The position numbers and the translations under genes were made by a program. 64,000 bases of DNA, from the NCBI GenBank assembly GCA_019163175.1, contig JAFLKN010000015.1, positions 471,552 through 535,551 on the forward strand, in the 5' to 3' direction. The first letter of the stretch is position 1. Each line of letters opens with the position of its first letter. Origin of the DNA: Prolixibacteraceae bacterium (lineage in GTDB: Bacteria; Bacteroidota; Bacteroidia; Bacteroidales; Prolixibacteraceae). A model generated the notes under the pieces. The model did no database searches. It was not told the DNA's origin and was given only the letters and a program-made list of their open reading frames with translations. This document shows, in pieces, positions 26,943 through 36,426 of this stretch.

Positions 26943-27695
26943 ATGTACCATACCGTAATTATTGATGACGACCAATTAGCCAGGAGAGGACTGAAGCGAA
27001 TACTGGAGCTACATTTCAAAGAAATTGAGATTCTGGGTGAAGCGGATTCCGTTGCTTCCGGCTTGTCATTAATTAATGAACTTGAACCGGATCTTGTTTT
27101 TCTGGACATAGAATTGCCCGATGGAACAGGATTTAGCCTGTTGGAGCAGCTACCAAAAGTCAACTTCAAAGTTGTGTTTACTACATCGTACAGCGATTAT
27201 GCCATTACTGCCTTTAAATATTCGGCGTTCGATTACATTGTTAAGCCAGTTTTAATAGAGAATGTTAAATCAACAATTAGCCGGATTAACGAAATTCCTG
27301 TTCTTGATGAAACAAAGCGAATCGAAGCATTAAAACAAAATTTAAACCGTAGTAACGATAGTGACCAAACCATAGCTTTACCTGAAATTAATGGATTTAC
27401 AATAGTAAAGGTCAAAGACATTGTAAGATGCGAAGGTGAACGAAATTATTCACGCATTTTCTTTAACAACGGCACATCGGTGTTGGTTAGCCGAACATTG
27501 CTTGATTTTGACAATCTGCTTGTTCCGCATGGTTTTTTCAGGATACACCGTTCACATCTGATCAGTTTAAAAAATGTGAACCGATATCTTAAAACTGATG
27601 GAGGAATGGTTGAGATGGCCGATAAAACACAATTGCCAGTTTCGCCCAAATTTAAGGACGAATTCTTGAATCGACTTTTATATAATCGTCTATAA
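26943..27695 (+). CDS. LytTR-family response regulator
   Basis: A 250-residue two-domain regulator. The receiver (residues 1-120) has the acidic pair IDDDQ, the phospho-acceptor in LVFLDIELPDGTG, the switch Thr/Ser in VVFTTSYSD and the lysine in YIVKPV. The C-terminal LytTR DNA-binding domain follows (ALPEINGFTIVKVKDIVRCEGERNYSRI through FRIHRSHLISLKNVNRY). The usual partner in Bacteroidota is a LytS/YehU-like membrane kinase, but none is adjacent. It is therefore an orphan whose kinase is elsewhere. A strong terminator follows. Confidence 0.92.
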   Translation: MYHTVIIDDDQLARRGLKRILELHFKEIEILGEADSVASGLSLINELEPDLVFLDIELPDGTGFSLLEQLPKVNFKVVFTTSYSDYAITAFKYSAFDYIVKPVLIENVKSTISRINEIPVLDETKRIEALKQNLNRSNDSDQTIALPEINGFTIVKVKDIVRCEGERNYSRIFFNNGTSVLVSRTLLDFDNLLVPHGFFRIHRSHLISLKNVNRYLKTDGGMVEMADKTQLPVSPKFKDEFLNRLLYNRL

Positions 27696-27720
27696 CAGGA
27701 TATCTAATTATTTTCAAAAC

Positions 27721-27765
27721 AAAGAAACCTGATCACTTATTCATGAGTGATCAGGTTTCTTTTTC
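27721..27765 (+). terminator. Intrinsic terminator of the LytTR gene
   Basis: A long perfect stem (AGAAACCTGATCACT with its complement) and a 7-nt loop, ending in a T-rich tract 26 bp past the stop. Confidence 0.9.
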
Positions 27766-27862
27766 TTTCAGAATAAGCAGATAATAACTATTTTCGTCGG
27801 TGAGATATACCATTCAATTCTATCCATGATTAGGAAGAAATACTTGATATTTGTTGAGCTAA

Positions 27863-27891
27863 TTGATTGGGTTGAGTGAAAATTATTTTTG
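27863..27891 (+). promoter_or_regulatory. Candidate promoter of the polyprenyl synthase gene
   Basis: TTG at 27863-27865 and a perfect TATTTTTG at 27884-27891, 18 nt apart, 16 bp before the ATG. Confidence 0.45.
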
Positions 27892-27907
27892 CATGATTTC
27901 ATAAAAT

Positions 27908-30465
<2,558 letters not shown>

Positions 30466-30520
30466 TACGTAAATACAACCTAAACGCTTTATAATTTGAA
30501 ACTTTAAATTTATCCGATCC

Positions 30521-30763
30521 ATGTTACTCGAAATTATAACACCCGACAAAACTGTTTATTCTGGTCAAGTAAAATTGGTTCAGCTTCCCGGTTCAAAAGG
30601 GACATTTGAAATTCTAAATAACCATGCTCCAATCATTTCGACACTGAATAAAGGGGAGATCAAAGTGGAAGAGGAATCAGGAAAAGAACTTTTTTTTGAT
30701 GTTGACGGAGGTGTAGTTGAGAACAAAGACAATAAAATTATAGTACTTGCCGAGTCGGTATAG
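30521..30763 (+). CDS. atpC: F1F0 ATP synthase subunit epsilon (short form)
   Basis: An 80-residue epsilon subunit consisting only of the N-terminal beta-sandwich (LEIITPDKTVYSGQVKLVQLPGSKGTFEILNNHAPIIS). The C-terminal helical hairpin that acts as a rotation brake in proteins of about 130 residues is missing. This short form is usual in Bacteroidota. It lies 55 bp after atpD in the same transcript and ends at a terminator 29 bp downstream. Confidence 0.93.
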   Translation: MLLEIITPDKTVYSGQVKLVQLPGSKGTFEILNNHAPIISTLNKGEIKVEEESGKELFFDVDGGVVENKDNKIIVLAESV

Positions 30764-30792
30764 ACAATAAAAGAGATAAACTGATTATATTT

Positions 30793-30830
30793 AAGCCCTG
30801 AAGATTAAACCACTTCAGGGCTTTTATTTT
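30793..30830 (+). terminator. Intrinsic terminator of atpDC, abutting the next gene
   Basis: An 11-bp perfect stem (AAGCCCTGAAG and its complement) with a 9-nt loop and a T-rich tail. The tail runs into the TTG start codon of the following glycosyltransferase gene. Confidence 0.88.
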
Positions 30831-31812
30831 GAAGACTAAATTCCTTATTATACGATTCAGTTCAATTGGCGATATTGTTTTAACATCGCCCGTAGTGCGG
30901 TGTTTGAGAAGTAAATTTCCGGATGCAGAAGTGCATTACCTCACAAAAAAGAGAAATGTTGATTTACTTCAGGCCAATCCACATATCGATAAAATTCAGC
31001 TTCTTGGTGATTCGCTGGCTGATACCATTCGGGAGTTAAAAGCTGAAAACTACGATTACATCATCGATCTGCATAACAATTTGCGCAGTCTGCGTGTCAA
31101 ACTCGGACTTCGCACACAATCTTTCAGCTTCAACAAACTAAATCTTCGCAAATTTTTCCTGACCAAGTTCAAGCTAAATATGATGCCTGAAGCTCATATT
31201 GTTGACCGCAATCTGAATACGTTGAGTCATTTTCAGATTATTAACGATGGGAAAGGACTTGAACACTTTATTCCTGAGGAAGATGAGTTCTCATTAACCG
31301 AATTACCTGAATCGTTTAGAAATGGTTACGTGGCTTTAGTTTTGGCCGGAACCTATGCCACAAAACGGATGCCGGCAGAAAAATATAAAAGCTTAATTAC
31401 TGGCTCCGAAATTCCGTTTGTGCTGTTGGGCGGCAAAAGTGAACGAGCGCTGGCCAGCCTGATTTTGAGTTGGGAAACCAAAAACGTCATTGATTTCACA
31501 GGAAAATTACGGATAAATCAGTCGGCTTCGTTAGTAAAGAATGCCCGTTTGGTTATTGCCAACGATACCGGATTAATGCATATTGCAGCTGCTTTTCACA
31601 AGAAAATTTTGTCGGTTTGGGGAAACACCACACCCGAACTCGGAATGTATCCATATTTGCCAGGCGATGGTTCCGAAATACTTGAACTTAAAGGATTATC
31701 CTGCCGTCCATGTTCCAAGCTTGGGTATCACGAATGTCCACAGAAGCATTTCCGCTGCATGAACGATTTGCCTGAAGATCGTATCATTGACTGGGTCAAA
31801 AGAGAATTCTAA
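30829..31812 (+). CDS. Glycosyltransferase family 9 (heptosyltransferase-like)
   Basis: A 327-residue GT-B enzyme of the WaaC/WaaF family, which transfers heptose or related sugars to LPS core. It opens with KFLIIRFSSIGDIVLTSPVVRCLR and has the C-terminal sugar-nucleotide region VIANDTGLMHIAAAFHKKILSVWGNTTPELGMYPY. A final Cys/His cluster (CRPCSKLGYHECPQKHFRC) is common in this family. The only suitable start is TTG at 30829, because the conserved strand begins two codons later. No leader space exists between the atpC terminator tail and this codon. The gene is otherwise unlinked to LPS genes. Confidence 0.85.
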   Translation: MKTKFLIIRFSSIGDIVLTSPVVRCLRSKFPDAEVHYLTKKRNVDLLQANPHIDKIQLLGDSLADTIRELKAENYDYIIDLHNNLRSLRVKLGLRTQSFSFNKLNLRKFFLTKFKLNMMPEAHIVDRNLNTLSHFQIINDGKGLEHFIPEEDEFSLTELPESFRNGYVALVLAGTYATKRMPAEKYKSLITGSEIPFVLLGGKSERALASLILSWETKNVIDFTGKLRINQSASLVKNARLVIANDTGLMHIAAAFHKKILSVWGNTTPELGMYPYLPGDGSEILELKGLSCRPCSKLGYHECPQKHFRCMNDLPEDRIIDWVKREF

Positions 31813-31867
31813 AAAGTGCCCTTTGATAAGGATACAAAAAATGGGTTTTAGGTCCATTTGACTATAT

Positions 31868-31899
31868 GTTGATTCTAAACTACTTTTTACACACATTTG
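31868..31899 (+). promoter_or_regulatory. Candidate promoter upstream of the small ABM-like gene
   Basis: GTTG at 31868-31871 and CACATTTG at 31892-31899 with 20-nt spacing, each one mismatch from consensus, 16 bp before the ATG. Confidence 0.35.
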
Positions 31900-31915
31900 C
31901 AATCGTTTAAATCTA

Positions 31916-32230
31916 ATGTCTATGTTTCAGGTTATTTGGGAACTAAAGGTAAAATTTAAGGAACGCGAAAAGTTTGAACAGTTCTATGACGCAAAAGGCG
32001 ATTGGGTAAAATTTTTCACAAAATCAGCCGACTATCAGGGAACTGATGTATTAGAAAGCGGCGAAAAAGATGGAATCTTTCTGGTCATCGACGAATGGCA
32101 ATCGGAAGAAGCTTTTAACGAATTTGTAAAAAGCCGCAGAGCCGACTATGATGTGCTGGAGGAAAAAGCCAAAACTGCCAGTCGTACCAAAAAGCGTATT
32201 TGGATTAACCTGAATCAGGAGGAAGATTAG
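31916..32230 (+). CDS. Small dimeric alpha/beta-barrel (ABM-like) domain protein
   Basis: A 104-residue protein resembling antibiotic-biosynthesis-monooxygenase or ferredoxin-like dimeric barrels: FQVIWELKVKFKEREKFEQFY, then DGIFLVIDEWQSEEAFNEFV. Proteins of this shape include heme-degrading and quinol-oxidising enzymes as well as many without known activity, and no catalytic residue can be assigned. It precedes the HAD phosphatase gene by 27 bp on the same strand and is probably co-transcribed with it. Confidence 0.65.
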   Translation: MSMFQVIWELKVKFKEREKFEQFYDAKGDWVKFFTKSADYQGTDVLESGEKDGIFLVIDEWQSEEAFNEFVKSRRADYDVLEEKAKTASRTKKRIWINLNQEED

Positions 32231-32257
32231 TTTATATACTTTAACCTGAAACTTTAT

Positions 32258-32908
32258 ATGCCTTTTACCCATATCCTTTTCGACCTCGATGGAACCCTTA
32301 CCAATCCTCGCCTGGGAATTGGCAACTCACTTAAATATGCACTTCGTCAAATGCAGATCGATGGTTTTAGCGACGAAATTCTTGAGCGTTTTGTTGGCCC
32401 ACCACTTCAGGAAGGGTTTAAAAAACTGTTTGGAATGAACGAACGAAATACCAATTTGGCCGTTGAGCATTTCCGCACATACTTTGGAGAAAAAGGTCTG
32501 TATGAAAATATTCCGTATTCAGGAATTTTGGAGTTACTGGAAGAATTACATCTCTCAGGAAAGCGTGTTTATGTGGTAACTTCAAAATTAGAGAAATATG
32601 CCAAACTAATCATCAGGCATTTTGAGTTCGACCGATACATTGACGATCTGCAAGGCGCCGAGGCAACGGGAAAACACTCCGGGAAAGGCCATTTAATTGC
32701 TGCTCTAATGGAGCGAAACCGTATTCTTCCATCTGCTTCGGTAGTTATGATTGGAGATACTCATTACGACCTTATTGGAGCAAAAGAGAATGATATTTCC
32801 TGCATCGCTGTTGGTTACGGATTTGGAACTGATGAATCATTAAGTGCCGCCAATCCCGATTTTTTAGTTGGTTCAGTCGACGAACTTGCAGAATTGCTTT
32901 TAGGCTAA
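32258..32908 (+). CDS. HAD-superfamily phosphatase (phosphoglycolate phosphatase/5'-nucleotidase-like)
   Basis: A 216-residue HAD hydrolase of subfamily I with a helical cap. Motif I is LFDLDGTLTNPRLG (nucleophile Asp and the second Asp), motif II is VYVVTSKLE, motif III is the lysine near GKHSGKGHL and motif IV is MIGDTHYDLIGAKEN. It resembles the phosphoglycolate phosphatase/Gph and YjjG-like group. The substrate is not fixed by the sequence. It is followed after 52 bp by a lipid-kinase gene. Confidence 0.85.
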   Translation: MPFTHILFDLDGTLTNPRLGIGNSLKYALRQMQIDGFSDEILERFVGPPLQEGFKKLFGMNERNTNLAVEHFRTYFGEKGLYENIPYSGILELLEELHLSGKRVYVVTSKLEKYAKLIIRHFEFDRYIDDLQGAEATGKHSGKGHLIAALMERNRILPSASVVMIGDTHYDLIGAKENDISCIAVGYGFGTDESLSAANPDFLVGSVDELAELLLG

Positions 32909-32960
32909 AAACTGATCACATTTTTAATTATCTTGATAGCTTGATTTTTCATACACCATC

Positions 32961-33920
32961 ATGGGAAATTTGCAACAAAAAAAGTGGTTTGTTATTCTGA
33001 ATCCACATGCAGGATCAGATCGGGGCAAAAAAGACAAAGCAGTTATAATCCGGATGCTCAATAAGTCAGATTTCAATTACGAACTGGCTGTTTCAGAATT
33101 TCCAAAACATACCATTCAGCTCACTGCTCAGGCCATTGAGCAAGGCTTTCGTAACCTGATTGTTGCAGGCGGTGATGGCACTCTGAACGAAGCAGTAAAC
33201 GGGATATTTACACAATCAATTTGCCCTCCCGAAGAAATAACCATAGGCATGATTCCGGTAGGAACTGGTAACGATTGGATTAAAACATTTGGTATTCCAA
33301 ACGATTATCAGGCTGCCATGCAAATCATTAAAAAAGGCGATAGAATGCGGCAGGATGTAGGTCGTATTTTATATTCTGAAAACGATTTAATAAAAATCTG
33401 CTATTTTGCCAATATGGCTGGTTTTGGATTTGATGCGATGGTTGCGGAAAAAACAAACCAATTAAAGAACAAAGGACGCAAAGGAATCTCGTTGTATCTT
33501 CAGGCTCTGGGTTCAAGTTTTTGGAACTATCAAACCTCAAAAACCCGCATTGTTATTGATGGGCAGGAAATTGATGAACTGATTTTTTCAGCCAGTATTG
33601 GTATCGGAAAGTACAATGGTGGAGGTATGATGCAGGCTCCCGGCGCTATTCCAAATAATGGCCAGTTTCAGGTAACCATTATTCGAAAAATAGGAATTTT
33701 TGGAATACTTCGAAACCTGGCAGGGCTCTATTCCGGAGAGTTCATTAAAGATCCCAGAGTTTCGACCCATGAGGCTAATCATGTGTTGATAAGTTCTGCC
33801 CACAATATTGCCGGCGAAGCCGATGGTGAAATCTTAGGCGATAATAAATTTGAAATAGAATTGATTTTTCAGAAATTAGACGTAATTTATAATCCTGAAA
33901 AATATTTGAAATTCAGTTAA
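32961..33920 (+). CDS. Diacylglycerol kinase family lipid kinase (YegS/DgkB-like)
   Basis: A 319-residue DAGK-catalytic-domain protein that should phosphorylate diacylglycerol or a related lipid. The nucleotide-binding motifs are FVILNPHAGSDRGKK, GGDGTLNEAVNGI and VGTGNDW, followed by the C-terminal beta-sandwich with GKYNGGGMMQAPGA and the terminal EADGE. This arrangement is standard for soluble bacterial enzymes. It may be co-transcribed with the HAD gene upstream. Confidence 0.88.
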   Translation: MGNLQQKKWFVILNPHAGSDRGKKDKAVIIRMLNKSDFNYELAVSEFPKHTIQLTAQAIEQGFRNLIVAGGDGTLNEAVNGIFTQSICPPEEITIGMIPVGTGNDWIKTFGIPNDYQAAMQIIKKGDRMRQDVGRILYSENDLIKICYFANMAGFGFDAMVAEKTNQLKNKGRKGISLYLQALGSSFWNYQTSKTRIVIDGQEIDELIFSASIGIGKYNGGGMMQAPGAIPNNGQFQVTIIRKIGIFGILRNLAGLYSGEFIKDPRVSTHEANHVLISSAHNIAGEADGEILGDNKFEIELIFQKLDVIYNPEKYLKFS

Positions 33921-33985
33921 ATTTTATGCTGCCCTAAACATTATAGCATGTTAAATAGTTATATGTCAAACTAAAACATTACAAG

Positions 33986-34411
33986 ATGAAACTAATCAGT
34001 GAATTTAAGGCTTTTGCCATGCGTGGAAACGTAGTTGACATGGCTGTGGGTATCATTATAGGAGGTGCCTTCGGGAAAATAGTAAGCTCGGTTGTTGCCG
34101 ATGTAATAATGCCACCAATTGGCCTTTTACTTGGTGGTGTGAAGTTTACAGATCTGAAGATTGTACTTAAAGATCCGGTGATGGATGCTGCAGGAGCAAT
34201 TACTACTCAAGCTGTTTCTATTAATTACGGAAATTTTATCCAAACCACAGTCGATTTTCTGATTATTGCATTTGCTATTTTCATGATGATTAAAGCGATG
34301 AATAGCATGAAGAAGAAAGAAGAAGCTCCGGTTGAAGCTCCTGCCCCACCACCACCTTCGAACGAAGAAGTGTTGCTTGCCGAAATCAGAGATTTGCTGA
34401 AAAACAAATAA
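33986..34411 (+). CDS. mscL: Large-conductance mechanosensitive channel
   Basis: A 141-residue MscL subunit that opens a large pore when membrane tension rises after osmotic downshock. The N-terminal amphipathic helix ([18 protein letters not shown]) is followed by the pore-lining TM1 with [16 protein letters not shown], a periplasmic loop and TM2 ([18 protein letters not shown]). The cytoplasmic tail ends in a coiled-coil helix after an APAPPPP linker. It is monocistronic and followed by a clear terminator. Confidence 0.95.
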   Translation: MKLISEFKAFAMRGNVVDMAVGIIIGGAFGKIVSSVVADVIMPPIGLLLGGVKFTDLKIVLKDPVMDAAGAITTQAVSINYGNFIQTTVDFLIIAFAIFMMIKAMNSMKKKEEAPVEAPAPPPPSNEEVLLAEIRDLLKNK

Positions 34412-34445
34412 GTACCGTAAATCAAGCTTTTGATACTTTATATGG

Positions 34446-34480
34446 AAAGACGACTCGCATAACGGGTCGTCTTTTTATTT
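34446..34480 (+). terminator. Intrinsic terminator of mscL
   Basis: AAAGACGAC pairs with GTCGTCTTT around an 11-nt loop, with a T-rich tail. Confidence 0.88.
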
Positions 34481-34509
34481 TTCAAGATAAATAAAACAAT
34501 CGTCCGGAT

Positions 34510-34540
34510 TTTGATGATCTCAGCTTTTTTGCGACTTTTG
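34510..34540 (+). promoter_or_regulatory. Candidate promoter of the ldcA-like gene
   Basis: TTTG at 34510-34513 and GACTTTTG at 34533-34540 (one mismatch from TAnnTTTG) with 19-nt spacing, 27 bp before the ATG at 34568. Confidence 0.5.
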
Positions 34541-34567
34541 ATCATTATGAAAATTTAAAAATGAGTG

Positions 34568-35473
34568 ATGATCATTCCTCCTTATCTTCAACCAGGCGAT
34601 CGCATCCGCATTGTTTCCCCTGCCGGAAAAGTGCAAAAAGACAAAGTTCTTCCGGGCATTGAGCTTTTGCAGGAAGAGGGCTACGAAGTTATACTCGGGA
34701 AGCATATCTTTGATAAAGACCACCAGTATGCCGGAAATGATCTGCAACGTGCCAGCGATTTGCAGGAAGCAATCAATGATCCGGAAACAAAAGCTATAAT
34801 TTGTGCGCGCGGCGGATATGGAACCGTTCGGTTAATAGAAAAACTTGACTTTTCGCCTCTGCTGAAAAACCCTAAATGGCTGGTGGGGTTCAGTGATGTT
34901 ACAGTACTTCATTCGGTGCTGAATAAGCTTGGATTGGCCAGTATTCATGGCTCCATGCCTGGCTTCTTCCTGGAAAACAAAAAAATTACCCGAAGTTTTC
35001 TGAGCCTGATTGAGCTACTTTCTTCCGGAAGATCGAAGATAGAAGTTTCAGGACATGCATTAAACCGTAATGGTATTTGTTCGGGCGAACTGGTTGGTGG
35101 AAATCTATCGTTGCTTTACAGTTTGCAGGGTACACCCTGGCAGCTTGATACATCGAGCAAAATTTTACTTATTGAAGATTTATCAGAATACCTCTACCAC
35201 ATCGACCGGATGATGCAGAATCTTCGTCTGGCTGGTCAACTGAAAAACCTTTCAGGATTAATAGTTGGTGGATTTACTGAACTGAAAGACAACGACAGTC
35301 CTTTCGGAAAATCAGCTTACGAAATTATCCTCGAAGCAGTTCATTACTATAATTTTCCGGTTTGCTTTGATTTCCCGGTTGGACATATTCCCAAAAATAT
35401 GGCCATACTTTTAGGCGGAAAATACCATTTGGAGGTCGGCGAAAATTGTCGGTTAACACATCAATTACCATGA
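34568..35473 (+). CDS. LD-carboxypeptidase (peptidase family S66)
   Basis: A 301-residue member of the S66 family, which cleaves the terminal D-alanine from murein tetrapeptides during peptidoglycan recycling. It has the N-terminal GDRIRIVSPAGKVQKD, the nucleophile elbow GFSDVTVLHSVL with its serine, and the C-terminal part of the Ser-Glu-His triad near IEDLSEYLYHIDRM and FPVGHIPKN. No export signal is present, so it is cytoplasmic as expected. The ATG at 34568 is preferred to a GTG three bases upstream. Its stop overlaps the next start by 4 bp (ATGA). Confidence 0.88.
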   Translation: MIIPPYLQPGDRIRIVSPAGKVQKDKVLPGIELLQEEGYEVILGKHIFDKDHQYAGNDLQRASDLQEAINDPETKAIICARGGYGTVRLIEKLDFSPLLKNPKWLVGFSDVTVLHSVLNKLGLASIHGSMPGFFLENKKITRSFLSLIELLSSGRSKIEVSGHALNRNGICSGELVGGNLSLLYSLQGTPWQLDTSSKILLIEDLSEYLYHIDRMMQNLRLAGQLKNLSGLIVGGFTELKDNDSPFGKSAYEIILEAVHYYNFPVCFDFPVGHIPKNMAILLGGKYHLEVGENCRLTHQLP

Positions 35474-35835
35474 GTAAAGCACACGAACTTGGCCGGAAAG
35501 GTGAAGAAATTGCCGTCGCTCATCTAAAGTCAATAGGTTACGAAATAGTAGCAGTGAACTGGTTTTCGCACCATCTGGAAATCGATATTGTTGCAAAAGA
35601 TGGTAGTGAGCTTGTAATTGTAGAAGTAAAAGCACGGGGAAGCGATTCGTATGAGCACCCTTCGGAAGCAGTATCGAACAAAAAAATACGTTTTTTGGTG
35701 AATGCCGCCGAAGCTTATATTTTAGAGAACAACATCAATGACGATACACGTTTTGATGTGATTTCAATTATTTTCTCCGGAAAGGGTTTTGAGTTGGAGC
35801 ATTTCAAAAATGCATTTTATCCGCCTGTAGGATAG
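35470..35835 (+). CDS. YraN/UPF0102 family protein
   Basis: A 121-residue protein with the Holliday-junction-resolvase-like restriction-endonuclease fold. Conserved features are ELGRKGEEIAVAHLKSIGYEIV and the active-site pattern LEIDIVAKDGSELVIVEVKAR (D...ExK). Members are widespread and linked to DNA repair or R-loop handling, but the activity is not firmly known. The start at 35470 was chosen for its ATGA overlap with the LD-carboxypeptidase gene and because family proteins begin there. The frame from 35446 would add eight residues inside the upstream gene. Confidence 0.88.
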   Translation: MSKAHELGRKGEEIAVAHLKSIGYEIVAVNWFSHHLEIDIVAKDGSELVIVEVKARGSDSYEHPSEAVSNKKIRFLVNAAEAYILENNINDDTRFDVISIIFSGKGFELEHFKNAFYPPVG

Positions 35836-35870
35836 CTAAAATTGAAAATCAGAATCACCAAGTTCAAGCC

Positions 35871-36251
35871 TTAATAGGTCAGGTATTTATTAAGCATTTT
35901 AAGCAAGGTCTCGATTTTAATCGGCTTAGTGAGAAATTCATCGCATCCGTTGTCCATTGCACTTTCGTATACCGCTGGCAAAGCGTTTGCTGTTTGAATA
36001 ATTATGGGAAGTTCCGGATTGAACTGTTTAATTAATGCACTTGCCTCAATTCCATTTATTCCGGGAAGCCTGAAATCCATCAATACCATATCTATTTCGC
36101 TGTTCTCCTGAACCATAGTGAAAGCCTCATAACCATCCTTGACAAAAAACAGGTTCGCCCGTGTTTTTTTTAAAGCTTTCTCGAAGAAGAATTGATTAAT
36201 TCCTTCGTCTTCAACAACTAAAATGGTTTTACCAAGAAAATCATATTCCAT
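35871..36251 (-). CDS. Single-domain response regulator (CheY-like)
   Basis: A 126-residue receiver domain with no output domain. It has TILVVEDEGINQFFF (acidic pair), MVLMDFRLPGINGIEA (phospho-acceptor Asp), IIQTANALPA (Thr) and FLTKPIK (Lys). The start at 36251 (MEYDFLGK) is used because the longer frame from 36326 adds an unrelated sequence. Such stand-alone receivers act as phosphate shuttles. The nearest kinases are the large orphan PAS kinases several kb away on the same strand, and it is a plausible partner for them. It is separated from them by the beta-mannosidase gene. Confidence 0.85.
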   Translation of the reverse strand: MEYDFLGKTILVVEDEGINQFFFEKALKKTRANLFFVKDGYEAFTMVQENSEIDMVLMDFRLPGINGIEASALIKQFNPELPIIIQTANALPAVYESAMDNGCDEFLTKPIKIETLLKMLNKYLTY

Positions 36252-36426
36252 AAAGTGGTTAATAGAGGTGGAAGAATACGATCTCAAAGTTATGAAAAAA
36301 CACTGAAATCTTGGCATCCAATTCAAACATTATGCACAATACTTTCAAATGATATTATCTGCGGGGGTAAAATTAACCGATAAAACACCTGCAAAAGTTT
36401 GGTTATCAAAGTAGTTAAATTCAAAA

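Noticed and set aside
30521..30763. Truncated atpC as a mutation
   Set aside because: Short epsilon subunits without the C-terminal hairpin are usual in Bacteroidota, and the frame is intact.
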